NCBI GenBank assembly: GCA_963731125.1
Contig: CAVSVP010000010.1
Span: 1-64,000, forward strand
Source of the DNA: CAVSVP01 sp963731125
GTDB lineage: Bacteria; Pseudomonadota; Gammaproteobacteria; Competibacterales; Competibacteraceae
Reading direction: 5' to 3'
Length of the DNA stretch: 64,000 nucleotides
Position numbers and translations under genes: made by a program. The notes beneath the pieces were generated by a model. The model was not told the origin of the DNA. It did no database searches and worked only from the letters and a program-made list of their open reading frames with translations. Shown here piece by piece: positions 27,181 through 37,225 of this stretch (positions within the stretch are counted from its first letter, which is position 1; every line of letters starts with the position of its first letter).

Positions 27181-27498
27181 GGTTATCTCCTTTATCATTC
27201 GTTGGGATCTCTTACGTTTGCTAAAGTAACCTTGGTTTCTGTGATCACTCACTTGTTTTAACTGACTGACTTCTGACGATGAGTCAGGTATTGTTTTAGC
27301 AAGTCATGACCTCAGCACCCTAATTAGGATAGTTGAGGCTTAGCGGATACGCTGCAAGCTTGATCAAGAAACCTTTCGATAAATTTGTTTTTGATAAACT
27401 GACCTTGGCTTTAGTTCGGCTTGGGGCAATTAGCAAGCCAGCGTTTCAGGGCCTTCTTTCAGCATTGGCTAGCTGATTTATCATGAGGATGCGTCCAA
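27181..27498. promoter_or_regulatory. Divergent promoter region of the encapsulin operon and crotonase gene
   Basis: These 318 bases separate the minus-strand encapsulin operon from the plus-strand enoyl-CoA hydratase gene, so both promoters should be here. I see the strong ribosome site of the cargo gene (AAAGGAG) but no confident Fur box or other operator. Confidence 0.4.
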
Positions 27499-28299
27499 AT
27501 GTCTGAACCACTGCTTTACCAGCAAAATGATGCTTTAGTTGAATTGACCTTAAATCGTCCGGAAATGCGCAATCCTATTTCTGAAGAGGAGATGATAGAA
27601 GCCATTGAGCAGGCGGTGGCACGCATTAATCGGGATTCAAGCGTACGTGTCGTGATCGTAACAGGGGCCGGCAGTGCTTTTTCCGCGGGCGGTAACATTA
27701 AGCATATGCGGGATCGTCAGGGTATGTTCGCAGGGACCCCTGCGCAAGTACGCAATGGGTATCGTTTCGGAATCCAGCGCATTCCTCTAGCACTTTATCA
27801 TATAGAAGTTCCCGCCATCGCTGCAGTCAATGGACCGGCTATCGGCGCTGGTTGCGATTTAGCGATGATGTGTGATATCCGCATCGCTTCTCGAAAGGCC
27901 ATATTTGCTGAGAGTTTTGTCAAAGTCGGCATTATTCCCGGCGATGGTGGTGCCTGGTTTCTACCACGGGTAGTGGGTTTGTCGCGTGCTTGCGAAATGG
28001 CTTTTACGGGCGAACCCATTGACGCCGACACCGCCTTATCCTGGGGCATGGTGTCCAAAGTAGTGGAGCCGGACCAGTTAGCCGAAGAAGCCCGCAAACT
28101 CGCTCAGCGGATTGCTGTAAATCCCCCCGAAGTTCTGCGCATGACTAAGAAGTTGATTCGCGAGGGCCAGCATCTGCGTTTAGAAAGTTTATTGGAGTTA
28201 TCGGCGGCCATGCAAGCCTTGGCGCATTACACCCAGGATCATCAAGAAGCCGTAACCGCTTTATTGGAAAAGCGCACGCCTTATTTCACTGGGCAGTAA
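27499..28299 (+). CDS. Enoyl-CoA hydratase/isomerase family protein
   Basis: The 266-residue protein has the crotonase fold: GAGSAFSAGGNIKHM forms the first oxyanion-hole loop, AAVNGPAIGAGCDLAMMCD the second, and SFVKVGIIPGDGGAWFLPR carries the active-site loop, where the Glu/Asp positions suggest hydratase activity. Substrates are acyl-CoA thioesters of fatty-acid or amino-acid breakdown; which one is not clear. It is an isolated gene, not in a beta-oxidation operon. Confidence 0.88.
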   Translation: MSEPLLYQQNDALVELTLNRPEMRNPISEEEMIEAIEQAVARINRDSSVRVVIVTGAGSAFSAGGNIKHMRDRQGMFAGTPAQVRNGYRFGIQRIPLALYHIEVPAIAAVNGPAIGAGCDLAMMCDIRIASRKAIFAESFVKVGIIPGDGGAWFLPRVVGLSRACEMAFTGEPIDADTALSWGMVSKVVEPDQLAEEARKLAQRIAVNPPEVLRMTKKLIREGQHLRLESLLELSAAMQALAHYTQDHQEAVTALLEKRTPYFTGQ

Positions 28300-28624
28300 C
28301 GTAAGCGTGGTATTACGGCTGAAACGATAGAGACACGACTGGCTTATTGGAGAGCCAATTACATTCGCTTAAAATATGGCGTTAAATTTGCTGGATAATT
28401 AAAGTAACACCAAATGCATCGAACTAAAGAAAGCGTATCTTTGGGAAAAATCTCTACGAGCACATGCGACGGCAGAGTCTTCGGAGTTAACCAACTTAAA
28501 GTGCTATCTTTTGCCAGAAAAATTACGTTATCTTAAAAAAACAATAGGTAACAACCAAATACAACCTGCGGTAATGTGTGTGCAAACCGGCTTTTAACAG
28601 GCCAGGGCAGTACGCCTAGTTGCC
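28300..28624. other. Intergenic region upstream of FixJ-like gene
   Basis: These 325 bases lie between two plus-strand genes. No repeat, hairpin with a T-run or coding frame stands out. A promoter for the FixJ-like regulator is expected at the right end. Confidence 0.45.
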
Positions 28625-29278
28625 ATGTCAATGACAGAGCAAAGCGATCCCATTGTTCTTATCCTCAGTGACGCAGCCGCGATGCGGGAGTCCTTAACGG
28701 CATTACTGGAGTCCGTTGGGCTGCAAGCTTTCGCGTTTGCTAGCACAGGTGGCTTGGTTGCTGCCTACCAGCCTGGACAATACGGTTGTCTGTTGGTGGA
28801 TATGCAGCTTCCGATAGTGAATGGTTTGCAAGTTCAGAAAGAACTGCTTGACTACGGCATCGACTTGCCGGTGATCATTATTACCGACCAAGCGGACGTG
28901 CCGATGGCAGTTGCCGCCATTAAGGCGGGTGCACTGGATTTCATTGAGAAACCTTATAACGATCAATTGCTGCTGGATTGTGTACATAACGCGCTACTGG
29001 AGAATCAATCCCGTCGCTGCGCATATACTCAACGCCAACGTCTACTTGAGCGGTTTAACTTACTCACTCCTCGGGAACGTGAAGTGATGGAAAAAGTCGT
29101 GCGCGGCATGTCCAATAAAGCCATAGCCGAGGCTTTGCTAGTGAGTCGAAAAACCGTAGAGGTTCATCGCGCGAAGGTGATGGATAAGATAGGAGCAAGC
29201 ACGCTTTCCGAATTAATCGGCATGGCCATGGAGGTTGGCATTATCAGAGATTATGCCGACGAAAGTGATATTGATTAA
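28625..29278 (+). CDS. FixJ-like response regulator (receiver + LuxR HTH)
   Basis: The 217-residue protein has an N-terminal receiver domain with the phosphorylated Asp59 in LLVDMQLP and the conserved Lys in IEKPY (about residue 109). The C-terminal LuxR-type helix-turn-helix holds LLTPREREVMEKVVRGMSNK and KTVEVHRAKVMDKIG. This is the layout of FixJ/TodT/NarL regulators. No histidine kinase lies next to it; the hybrid kinase at 15206 is 10 kb away and not an obvious partner. ATG 28631 is an alternative start. Confidence 0.9.
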   Translation: MSMTEQSDPIVLILSDAAAMRESLTALLESVGLQAFAFASTGGLVAAYQPGQYGCLLVDMQLPIVNGLQVQKELLDYGIDLPVIIITDQADVPMAVAAIKAGALDFIEKPYNDQLLLDCVHNALLENQSRRCAYTQRQRLLERFNLLTPREREVMEKVVRGMSNKAIAEALLVSRKTVEVHRAKVMDKIGASTLSELIGMAMEVGIIRDYADESDID

Positions 29279-29427
29279 TGGCGGCGATTAACTCCTTCTG
29301 AACATGACTTAAGGTGCACTCTAGGAAATGCTGCCAACGTCCGTAAAGATTGCAAATATCCGTGTAAAATTTACAAAATTATGTGTTTAAAGCGATATGA
29401 TTTGAACAATTTTATTGTGAAAAACAC

Positions 29428-30279
29428 ATGCTAAGTTTACTGCACATTTCCGACTTGCATTTTGGTCCCCCCTTTGTCCAGCAAATCGGCGAGGTACTGC
29501 GCCACACCATAAAGAAGCTCTCTCCCGATATGCTGATAATCAGCGGCGATTTGACTCAACGAGCCAAGCCAGAACAGTTTGTTGCGGCACGCGCTTATTT
29601 GGATCGTTTGCCCTCCGTTCCCCGAGTAGTGGTGCCTGGTAATCATGATGTACCGTTATACCGGGTGTGGGAAAGGCTATTCCGTCCTTATGAACTTTAT
29701 CGCCGGCATATTGCTGATGAGCTTGATACCGTAGTGCGTCGGGAGGATGCCGTAATCGTTGCGCTGAATTCGAATAATCCTTATCGAGCCATCAAAAACG
29801 GACGAATTCACAGAAAACAGCTGCACTTCTGTGCCCGAGCCTTCGCAACAGCCCCGCCCGGTGCAGCACGTATTGTAGTGGCTCATCATCACTTCGCGCC
29901 AGCACCAGATTACGAGGGAAGTGACGTAATGCCTAAGGCAAAACGTGCGCTTGATGTTTTCACCCGGCTTAAGGTCGATCTTATTATGGCCGGTCATCTT
30001 CATCGGGCTTATATCGGCAATTCCCTCGACGTCTATCCCGGTGTGGATCGAGATCATGGCATTATTATTGCTCAATGCGGTACTACTACGTCGCGCCGTG
30101 GTCGTGTCCGGGAACGGGAAAAAAATTCCTTTAACTGGATACAGGTGACGGAATCTTCCATTCGGATTCTGCACTATATGTATTTCAGCGATAACAATGA
30201 ATTTTCACCGGTTAGTCGCTATGAATTCGCTCGTGCAGGGCACCGCTTGTTGCGGAAAAATGTAACGACACAGCAGTGA
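29428..30279 (+). CDS. Calcineurin-like metallophosphoesterase
   Basis: The 283-residue protein has all the family's metal-binding motifs in order: DLHFG (D9, H11), GDLTQR (about 42), GNHDVP (about 74), a histidine pair in AHHHF (about 155) and GHLHRA (about 192). This is the class III cyclic-nucleotide phosphodiesterase / CpdA-like layout, so cAMP or another phosphodiester may be the substrate. It is a single gene between the FixJ-like regulator and the cation ATPase. Confidence 0.88.
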   Translation: MLSLLHISDLHFGPPFVQQIGEVLRHTIKKLSPDMLIISGDLTQRAKPEQFVAARAYLDRLPSVPRVVVPGNHDVPLYRVWERLFRPYELYRRHIADELDTVVRREDAVIVALNSNNPYRAIKNGRIHRKQLHFCARAFATAPPGAARIVVAHHHFAPAPDYEGSDVMPKAKRALDVFTRLKVDLIMAGHLHRAYIGNSLDVYPGVDRDHGIIIAQCGTTTSRRGRVREREKNSFNWIQVTESSIRILHYMYFSDNNEFSPVSRYEFARAGHRLLRKNVTTQQ

Positions 30280-30531
30280 AGCGCCAAACCTGACATGATG
30301 GGCTTACGCTCTGCAGATCGATACCAATTCGTAAAAAATACACTTCAATTCGTACTCCGTTTACCGTACTCGATGATTCAAATAATGAAAGGTATTAAAT
30401 CCAAATTGGTAGATTAGCTATCTTGCATAAGCCCGACGGTTGCCTAAGCGGAGCGGTGCTCATTTTCGCAAGAGGTCAATCATCCATCATCTATTGACCA
30501 TGGACACTGATTAGGTATCACTTTGGCCATC

Positions 30532-33279
30532 ATGCCCAAAAATCAATCCATCGCAAAGGCTTCAAATAAAACGCAGACCTTACCTGATAGCGTTGATATT
30601 ACCTTTTATGCCTGTTCAGCACAGGAAACGCTGCAGGCGCTAAAGGTAGAAGATCAGCAGGGGCTCACCAGACAGGCAGTACGCGATCGGCGCAAACGCT
30701 ACGGGCGTAATCGTCTTCAGGAGGCCAAACGCCGCGGCGTCTGGCAGATTTTGATTGATCAGTTTAAAAGCGTTGTCCTGCTGGTATTAGCTGTGGCTGC
30801 AGCGATTGCCTTTAGCTTCGGCGAATGGATTGATGGCCTCGCCATCGTGGCTGTGCTGGTAGTTAACGGCGTTATCGGCTTTGTTAGCGAATGGCGCGCG
30901 ACCCGTTCGATGGAAGCCTTGCAAAAGCTGGGCCGCGCAAAGGCGCGCGTGCGTCGTGAGGGTCGGGAGCAGGAAGTGCCGGCCGAGGAATTGGTCCCTG
31001 GTGATATTGTCCTGTTAGAAGGTGGTGATACCGTCCCGGCCGATCTTAGGCTAATCGAGGCAAACAACTTACAAGCGAACGAGGCAGCCCTCACGGGTGA
31101 ATCAGTGCCTGTTAATAAAACCGTGGACACGTTGCAGGAGAATGTTCCGCTAGCTGAACGAGTTAACCTGTTGTTCAAGGGCACCACCTTGACTCGCGGT
31201 TCCGGACAAGGAGTTGTTATTGCCACCGGTATGTCCACTGAGTTAGGACAAATTGCAAAATTGGCCGGGGAGGCCGAGGAACAGGCGACACCGTTGGAAA
31301 AACGGCTTGATGCATTGGGCCGGCGGCTGGCTTGGATTACCCTAACCGTGGCGGCGGTGGTGGCAGGGCTGGGATTATTGGCCGGCCAACCCATGATGCC
31401 TATGATCGAAACAGCGATTGCTTTGGGTGTAGCGGCGGTCCCCGAAGGATTACCGATTGTCGCGACGTTAGCCCTGGCACGTGGTATGTGGCTGATGGCG
31501 AAACGCCAGGCTTTGATCAACCGGCTGGCGGCGGTAGAGACGCTCGGCGCTACCCGAGTGATATTTACGGATAAAACCGGAACCCTGACGGAAAACCGCA
31601 TGCGCCTGCAGCGTGTCGCTACGCCCCAGGGCGATTGTAAATTGGAACCTCAAGCGCTGCGGGATGATACACCCGTACTACGCCGTGTGTTGGAGGTGGG
31701 CGTGCTGTGCAACAATGCCACCTTGGCTGAGGCAGAAGAGGAGGGGCAACAGGATTTGGGTGATCCTACTGAAGTCGCCTTGCTACAGGCGGGTGCTTGG
31801 TTTGGTCTGAAACGCCAGGCATTGCTCGAAGAGACACCCGAGGTTCGGGAAGTGCCGTTTGATAGCGACGTCATGATGATGGCGACGTTTCATCAGTGCA
31901 ACGGAGGGTATCAAGTCGCCGCCAAGGGTGCACCGAAAGCCGTACTGGCGGCGTGCGAGCGGCGGATCAGCGAGGCCGACGACGATGAGGATAAGGTGCT
32001 CGATGAGACAGAGCGCAATGCTTGGTTAGAGCGCAGCGTGGAATTAGCGGCCGCTGGTCTTCGGGTATTGGCGGTAGCCGATAAAAAAACCGATAACAGC
32101 GAAGTCGAGCCGTACGAAAAACTGCGTTTTCTTGGTCTGGTGGGGTTGCTCGACCCGCCGGCACAGGGTGTGCGGGAAGCCATCGATGCCTGTCAGGCGG
32201 CGGGTATTCGGGTGGTGATGGTAACCGGAGATCAGCCTGCTACTGCCCAGGCCATCGGTTATCAGGTCGGCCTGACCGATGATGAACGTGCCCCTGTGCA
32301 CCACGGTGATGAGTTGGATGAATTGGAGCAACTATCTGCCGAAAAACGCCGTCAATTGCTGAAAACTCCTATCTTTGCCCGCGTTAGCCCAAAGCAAAAG
32401 CTGCATATGGTGAAGCTCTATCAGGAGGAAGGTGAAACCGTAGCCATGACGGGTGATGGCGTCAATGATGCGCCAGCGCTAAAACAAGCGGATATCGGGG
32501 TGGCCATGGGACTACGCGGCACAGATGCCGCCCGCGAGGCGGCCGCGATGATTCTCAAAGATGATAAATTCGGCACCATTGTGGCCGCTGTTAAGCAGGG
32601 GCGGATCATTTTCACTAATATTCGTATGTCTGTGCTGTTTATGTTATGCACTAATGTCGCGGAAATTATTGCAGTGGCGGCGGCCTCGATGGCAGGAGCC
32701 CCGTTGCCGTTGCGGGCACTGCAAATCCTGTACTTGAATGTAGTCACCGATGTGTTTCCTGCCTTAGCGTTGGGTGTGAGTCCAGGGGATGAGCAGGTGA
32801 TGTGCCATTCGCCCCGGGACCCGAAGGAGCCAGTGTTGACGCGCCGGCACTGGCTAACTATCCTCGGTTGGGGAGTGGGTATTGCTATCTGTGTGTTAGG
32901 TGCATTGGGTTTAGCGATGCAGTGGCTGGGTTTAACAGAGAAAGCTGCCGTTACCTTGTCTTTTCTGACTCTCGCGTTTGCCAAACTATGGTTTGTCTTT
33001 AACCTGCGGGACCGTACCTCGACCTTATGGCACAATGCCGTAGTTCGCAATCCCTTTATCTGGGGGTCTATCGTGCTATGTATCGGCTTGTTGTTGTTGG
33101 CCGTTTACCTGCCGGGCTTATCGGCATTGCTCGATACTGAGCCGCCGCGCCTAAAGGGCTGGGCTTTGGTGGGAGTGTTAAGCCTGCTACCGTTTCTGGT
33201 AGGACAAGTCATTTTGACGATTCAACACGGCAGGGAAAAATCTACCAGAGCGGAACTTGTCAATTCCCCCGCAGATTAA
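30532..33279 (+). CDS. P-type (P2) cation-transporting ATPase
   Basis: The protein of about 915 residues has the full P-type plan: an N-terminal cation ATPase domain, TM1-2, the actuator with LTGESVPV, TM4 PEGLPIVATLA, the phosphorylated Asp347 in DKTGTLTENR, the nucleotide-binding region with KGAPKAV, the hinge GDGVNDAPAL, and a C-terminal six-helix block with NVVTDVFPALALG (ion site). P2 pumps with PEGLP and NxxTD move Ca2+, or Na+/K+ in some bacteria; the ion here is not certain. The TTG at 30523 is possible, but ATG 30532 is preferred. Confidence 0.93.
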   Translation: MPKNQSIAKASNKTQTLPDSVDITFYACSAQETLQALKVEDQQGLTRQAVRDRRKRYGRNRLQEAKRRGVWQILIDQFKSVVLLVLAVAAAIAFSFGEWIDGLAIVAVLVVNGVIGFVSEWRATRSMEALQKLGRAKARVRREGREQEVPAEELVPGDIVLLEGGDTVPADLRLIEANNLQANEAALTGESVPVNKTVDTLQENVPLAERVNLLFKGTTLTRGSGQGVVIATGMSTELGQIAKLAGEAEEQATPLEKRLDALGRRLAWITLTVAAVVAGLGLLAGQPMMPMIETAIALGVAAVPEGLPIVATLALARGMWLMAKRQALINRLAAVETLGATRVIFTDKTGTLTENRMRLQRVATPQGDCKLEPQALRDDTPVLRRVLEVGVLCNNATLAEAEEEGQQDLGDPTEVALLQAGAWFGLKRQALLEETPEVREVPFDSDVMMMATFHQCNGGYQVAAKGAPKAVLAACERRISEADDDEDKVLDETERNAWLERSVELAAAGLRVLAVADKKTDNSEVEPYEKLRFLGLVGLLDPPAQGVREAIDACQAAGIRVVMVTGDQPATAQAIGYQVGLTDDERAPVHHGDELDELEQLSAEKRRQLLKTPIFARVSPKQKLHMVKLYQEEGETVAMTGDGVNDAPALKQADIGVAMGLRGTDAAREAAAMILKDDKFGTIVAAVKQGRIIFTNIRMSVLFMLCTNVAEIIAVAAASMAGAPLPLRALQILYLNVVTDVFPALALGVSPGDEQVMCHSPRDPKEPVLTRRHWLTILGWGVGIAICVLGALGLAMQWLGLTEKAAVTLSFLTLAFAKLWFVFNLRDRTSTLWHNAVVRNPFIWGSIVLCIGLLLLAVYLPGLSALLDTEPPRLKGWALVGVLSLLPFLVGQVILTIQHGREKSTRAELVNSPAD

Positions 33280-33330
33280 ACAATGATCGCCTGCGGCTTG
33301 GGTGAAAGACTGCCGTCACTCAGTTGTACC

Positions 33331-33430
33331 AAATCTCATAAATGCTTGTGCATAGACTGGGGTGTCATCAGCAACACACAGGGAGGTGTGCGATAGCGAA
33401 TCCAGGCAGGATAGCCTGGTTGAGCGAGCG
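33331..33430. repeat. REP-like palindromic repeat, copy A
   Basis: It reads as the reverse complement of the repeat at 52376-52490. It shares the core ggattcgctatcgcaca, an inner hairpin (ccaggctatcctgcctgg) and the ends ggggtgtcatcagc / gctgatgacaccccag. It lies just past the 3' end of the P-type ATPase gene. Confidence 0.75.
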
Positions 33431-33483
33431 ATAATACTCCAACTTATGCACTTTTAATTTAAGGGATATTGAATGGTTTTGAG

Positions 33484-34020
33484 TCAGTGTCCGCTGGCGA
33501 TGCCGTATAGCGAGCGCCAACTGCGCAGTTCATGGTCGGTCTGGAAGCGTTCACTGGACTCTTCCAGTACCTGAACGTGCTGTTTCTCAAATAAGCTTAG
33601 ACGTTCGTAAAACATGCGCAGTGAAGGATGGGGTTCAGCTAAGGAGCACCTTTCATAAAAATGCCGGGCCTCGTGTTTTGACTGTAAGGCTTCATTGAGT
33701 ATGGCTACCGCCATTGTCTTGTCTACTACAAAAAAATGCTTACCATTAAGCGCTTCAAATGGTAGTTGGTGAGAAATAAAAGAATTATTTTTATCTGTAG
33801 TTTTCGCAACTCCGACACCAGCGATCTGGTCAACCAAAGTTAATAATTCTTGTTTGTTATTTTCCTCCTCCTCGGCTAAGGCCTCGAAAAGACAACTTAT
33901 ACCGGAATCGTAAGGACGGAATCGCTTAGCCGAGTCGCGGTACCACTGTGCCAAATAATCCTTAGTTTGGATGGCTTTTCGAATCACTTTTTCCGAAGAT
34001 CTTTGCAAAAGTGAGTTCAT
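33484..34020 (-). CDS. Ferritin-like (rubrerythrin-type) helical protein, unknown role
   Basis: The 178-residue protein is all-helical, with two halves joined by a loop. Candidate metal-binding segments are LFEALAEEEENNK (about 45-57), ALQSKHEARHFYE (about 120) and LFEKQHVQ (about 147, an ExxH motif). The first half lacks the matching histidine, so the diiron site may be degenerate. The start at 34020 is chosen because aaaagg precedes it; the open frame reaches 34077. It is a lone gene, followed by a REP-like repeat and preceded by AT-rich DNA with a hexamer repeat. Confidence 0.6.
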   Translation of the reverse strand: MNSLLQRSSEKVIRKAIQTKDYLAQWYRDSAKRFRPYDSGISCLFEALAEEEENNKQELLTLVDQIAGVGVAKTTDKNNSFISHQLPFEALNGKHFFVVDKTMAVAILNEALQSKHEARHFYERCSLAEPHPSLRMFYERLSLFEKQHVQVLEESSERFQTDHELRSWRSLYGIASGH

Positions 34021-34077
34021 AAGATAACCTTTTAAAATTATGAATACTTTAACTCGCCCCTTTGGTGAAATTAACAT

Positions 34078-34632
34078 TTTTCTAAGGCTTTAATTATATG
34101 GCAAGATAAACTATGCTGTCACTCCCTTGAATAGCTTGTCATCATAAATTTATATGTTATATTAAGAAAATCGACATCTCGTGTAAAGAGGAATCAAGCT
34201 ATCAATAGCCAACGATAATGGGCAGTATTGATAATGGTATTCTTAAACATTTATAGTTTTATGGTATACTATAGAAAGTAAGATGATTATTTAAAAAATC
34301 AAAAATTGGCTGTGTTTTCTATTTCTATTTCTATTTCTATTTCTATTTCTATTTCTATTTCTATTTACAAAAATTATTTATTTTTATTATGAATTAATTT
34401 TTTTAAATTATAAAAAACTGCATATTGGCTTTTCTGAAAGTGAATAATCGTTCTTTTACGACATCAAAAATTTCATTCTTATAGCGGATTTTCAGCAAGA
34501 ATTCAATATTGTTTAGAGAAAAATTCCTTCGTTTGCCATTACAAACCCATAAAATTAACAATAAGTTTCGGTATTTGTCTATCCGTATTATTACGGAGAG
34601 CGGCCTTTCAGTGAGTCTTGACGATACTTTAC
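34078..34632. other. AT-rich intergenic region
   Basis: These 555 bases are strongly AT-rich and contain the tttcta hexamer tract. Short overlapping frames on both strands (around 34403-34745) show no domain and cross the end of the peptidase pseudogene. No gene is called. Confidence 0.5.
34316..34363. repeat. Hexamer tandem repeat (tttcta) x8
   Basis: Eight exact units of tttcta lie about 300 bases upstream of the ferritin-like gene and about 270 bases past the end of the peptidase pseudogene. Such a uniform run is likely to vary in length between strains. Confidence 0.85.
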
Positions 34633-36318
34633 TCACACGAAGTCCCGTTGAATACGGTTTTCCCAGTTTTGGGAATAAACGCGTCTGTCACCTTCGTAAG
34701 CGTCGAGTTCAGCATAAAGATGAAAGTGATTGGCGGTTGAGGTAAGTACAGTGCGTGTCATAGTTCTGACTGACCAGTCTCCACGGCGGAAACCACGTAC
34801 CCAATAGGTTTCACCTCTGACCGAATTAAAATCGTCACCTTGATAGGTGTACCACTCCAGCGCTTTGCGTTGCAGTTCCAAATCAATTTCTTCAATGCGC
34901 TTAACGCCATTGTCATTAATCACTTCCAAGGTCGATTGATCCATAGCAAGGTCGCGGATCACTCGCCAATTATGATGTTCGGGTGCAATGAGGGTAGTGG
35001 CCAAGGGCGGGGCGCCCTCCGGTTCACCAAACGACGGTAGTCGGGCGTCTTCGGCGCGAGAGGTGCGGATGGGAAACGTTACGGTGCTGGATCCGGTAAG
35101 AATCGTTAGTCGCACGGATTCCGGTGTCGGCCATGCCAGCGGCCAATAGGAGGTGGAGATGGCAATGCGCAGACGATGTCCAGGCGGGAAAGCTTGAGCA
35201 ATAGCATTTAATTTAACGCTGACCCGATAGCGTTGTCCCGGTTCCAGATGATGAGGGTGTTCGCTGTTGTCGCGGTGGGTAAGGTTAAGCAAGCCGTAGG
35301 TAACTCGGGTCGCTTTGCCGTCCGGAGCAACATCCGAAAGACGTACCGCTACCAGGGCAATTGGCTTATCAGCAGTGAGTGCGAGATTGGCCGTAGGTGC
35401 CCCTAAGATTTCCATCTTTTCCGTCAGCGGTGCACTGTCGAATACCAAGGCACCCCCATCCTCCTGGCGCTGATCATGGGGAAGATCCGGTGCCGCCGTA
35501 TAGGAACACCACTTGCCGGCAAACAAGCCGACGCCTAGGGGTGACTGAATATCCAGTGGCCGTTCGGCGATGCTCTCCTTGCCTGCCAGGAGACGTCCCG
35601 GCGCTAAGGTATAGCAGTGAAGTTGCCGATCAGGTGAAGGCCAGCTCGGTTCTCCGACCCAACGTCCCGGGCGTATCTGATAACGAGTGATCGGCGGTAC
35701 GCTGTCCTGCAATCCAAACCCGCAGCATGGGTTCCGCCATGATGCCTGTGGCAATTCCCTTAAGCCAATGGTCCCACCACCGCAAAGCTTCCTGAAGAAA
35801 GCCGATGGCGGGGCCGGGAATACCCAAATGAGGGTATTTATGACCCCAAGGTCCAATCAAACCCTTACGTGGCACCCGCAAATTCGCAAGCAGCCGAAAA
35901 ACGGCGTTGGAGTAGCCATCCGCCCAGCCGCTGATGGCGTAGACGGGGCAGGTAATAGCCGCGTAATCCTGGCAAACCGAACCATACCTCCAGTAGCTAT
36001 CACGGCGCTGATGGCGCAGCCAAGTGTCCAGCCATAATCCGCTCTCCTGCAAGCGCTGCAGCCACAATTCGCGCCAGCTTTCCCCCACTATTTGAGGATC
36101 CGGCGGGCAGCTGTTATAGGCAAACATAGTGGATGCCCAAGACAGGTTGTCGCCTAGCAGGCAACCCCCCATGTGATGGATATCGTCGGAGTAGCGGTTA
36201 TCGGTCGCGCAAACACTGATGACCGCCTTTAACTGGGGCGGCCTCATGGCGGCGATCTGCAGGCCGTTAAAACCACCCCAGGAGATACCGATCATACCGA
36301 TGTTGCCGTTACACCAGG
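34633..36318 (-). pseudogene. S15-family peptidase/CocE-type hydrolase, truncated and frameshifted
   Basis: Two overlapping frames make one X-Pro dipeptidyl-peptidase-like protein. The first (from 36318) carries WCNGNIGMIGISWGGFNG, with the nucleophile elbow GISWGG, and GPWGHKYPH with the catalytic histidine. At about 35710-35725 the frame shifts near RVW, and the second continues DSVPPITRYQ through the C-terminal jelly-roll domain (FPPGHRLRIAIS) to 34633. The N-terminal 100 or more residues are lost at the IS1-type element. The gene is not functional. Confidence 0.85.
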
Positions 36319-37225
36319 AGGTAGTGTTTTAGCTTTGTTGTTTTTATAAAATAATCAACTATCATATTTTGAATTCAAGATGTCAAGTTAGCAGAATTTA
36401 AACTCAGAAATTTATTATGGTATTAGAACCAATTAAATGCCCAAGTTGCGGTGGTATCGATGTTGGTAAACATGGAAAAACGACCAATGGAAAACAACGC
36501 TTTCTTTGCAAAGAAAGCGACTGCGAAGAAAAGACATTTATTCGAGATTATTCAGAGAAAGGTCGCTTGCCAGAAGTCAAGCGAAAAATCATTGAGATGG
36601 CCGTAAACGGGAGCGGCATTCGTGAGACGGCCCGGGTATTGGATATAAGTACAGCGACGGTAATTAATGAATTAAAAAAAAAGGAACCTGAATTGCAATC
36701 GGTGAATCAGGCCATTTTAGATATACACTCGCCTGAGCAGATTGTTGTGGATATTATAAAAATAGATGAAAATCATGAGGTTAATGATCAAGAAATAGAG
36801 GTTGAAATGGATGAAATGTGGAGTTATGTGGGAAGTAAAGCGAATCAAAGATGGCTATGGCATGCCATAGATCGAGCCACTGGCGACGTGCTGGCTTATG
36901 TATTCGGGCGCCGCAAGGATGAGGTCTTTCTTAAATTAAAGGATTTATTGGAACCGTTTGGAATCACCCGTTTTTACACCGACGATTGGGGTTCTTATGG
37001 GCGTTATCTAGATCCTGAAAAGCATGTTATCGGGAAACGGAACACGCAGAAGATAGAGCGGAAACATTTAACGCTACGTACCCGTATTAAGCGGCTCGTC
37101 CGCAAAACCATTTGCTTCTCGAAATCAAAACAAATGCACGATATCGTCATCGGGTTGTTTGTGAATCGTTATGAGTTTGGCATCCCTATTTAAAATCTAT
37201 AAACAACAAAGTTAAAACACTACCT
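36319..37225. mobile_element. IS1-type insertion sequence
   Basis: Inverted ends AGGTAGTGTTTTAGCTTTG at 36319 and a near-perfect complement ending at 37225 enclose a single transposase gene. The flanks (acaccagg and gacttgag) do not match, so no target duplication remains. On both sides are truncated genes read on the same strand, as expected if the element made an adjacent deletion. Confidence 0.88.
36417..37193 (+). CDS. IS1-type family transposase
   Basis: The 258-residue single-frame transposase has an N-terminal zinc finger (IKCPSCGGIDVGKHG ... CKESDC), a helix-turn-helix (GIRETARVLDISTATV), and the DDE core with MDEMWSYVGSK (about residue 132), FYTDDWGSYGRY (about 192) and ERKHLTLRTRIKRLVRKT (about 214). 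Here InsA- and InsB-like parts are read without a frameshift, unlike in classical IS1. The frame is intact. Confidence 0.92.
   Translation: MVLEPIKCPSCGGIDVGKHGKTTNGKQRFLCKESDCEEKTFIRDYSEKGRLPEVKRKIIEMAVNGSGIRETARVLDISTATVINELKKKEPELQSVNQAILDIHSPEQIVVDIIKIDENHEVNDQEIEVEMDEMWSYVGSKANQRWLWHAIDRATGDVLAYVFGRRKDEVFLKLKDLLEPFGITRFYTDDWGSYGRYLDPEKHVIGKRNTQKIERKHLTLRTRIKRLVRKTICFSKSKQMHDIVIGLFVNRYEFGIPI

Noticed and set aside
30323..30413. Possible inverted repeat (taccaatt ... aattggta) before the P-type ATPase gene
   Set aside because: Only eight bases pair, with no flanking duplication and no second copy; too weak to call an element.
34403..34745. Small frames on both strands in AT-rich DNA
   Set aside because: No domain, no convincing ribosome site, and overlap with the end of the peptidase pseudogene.
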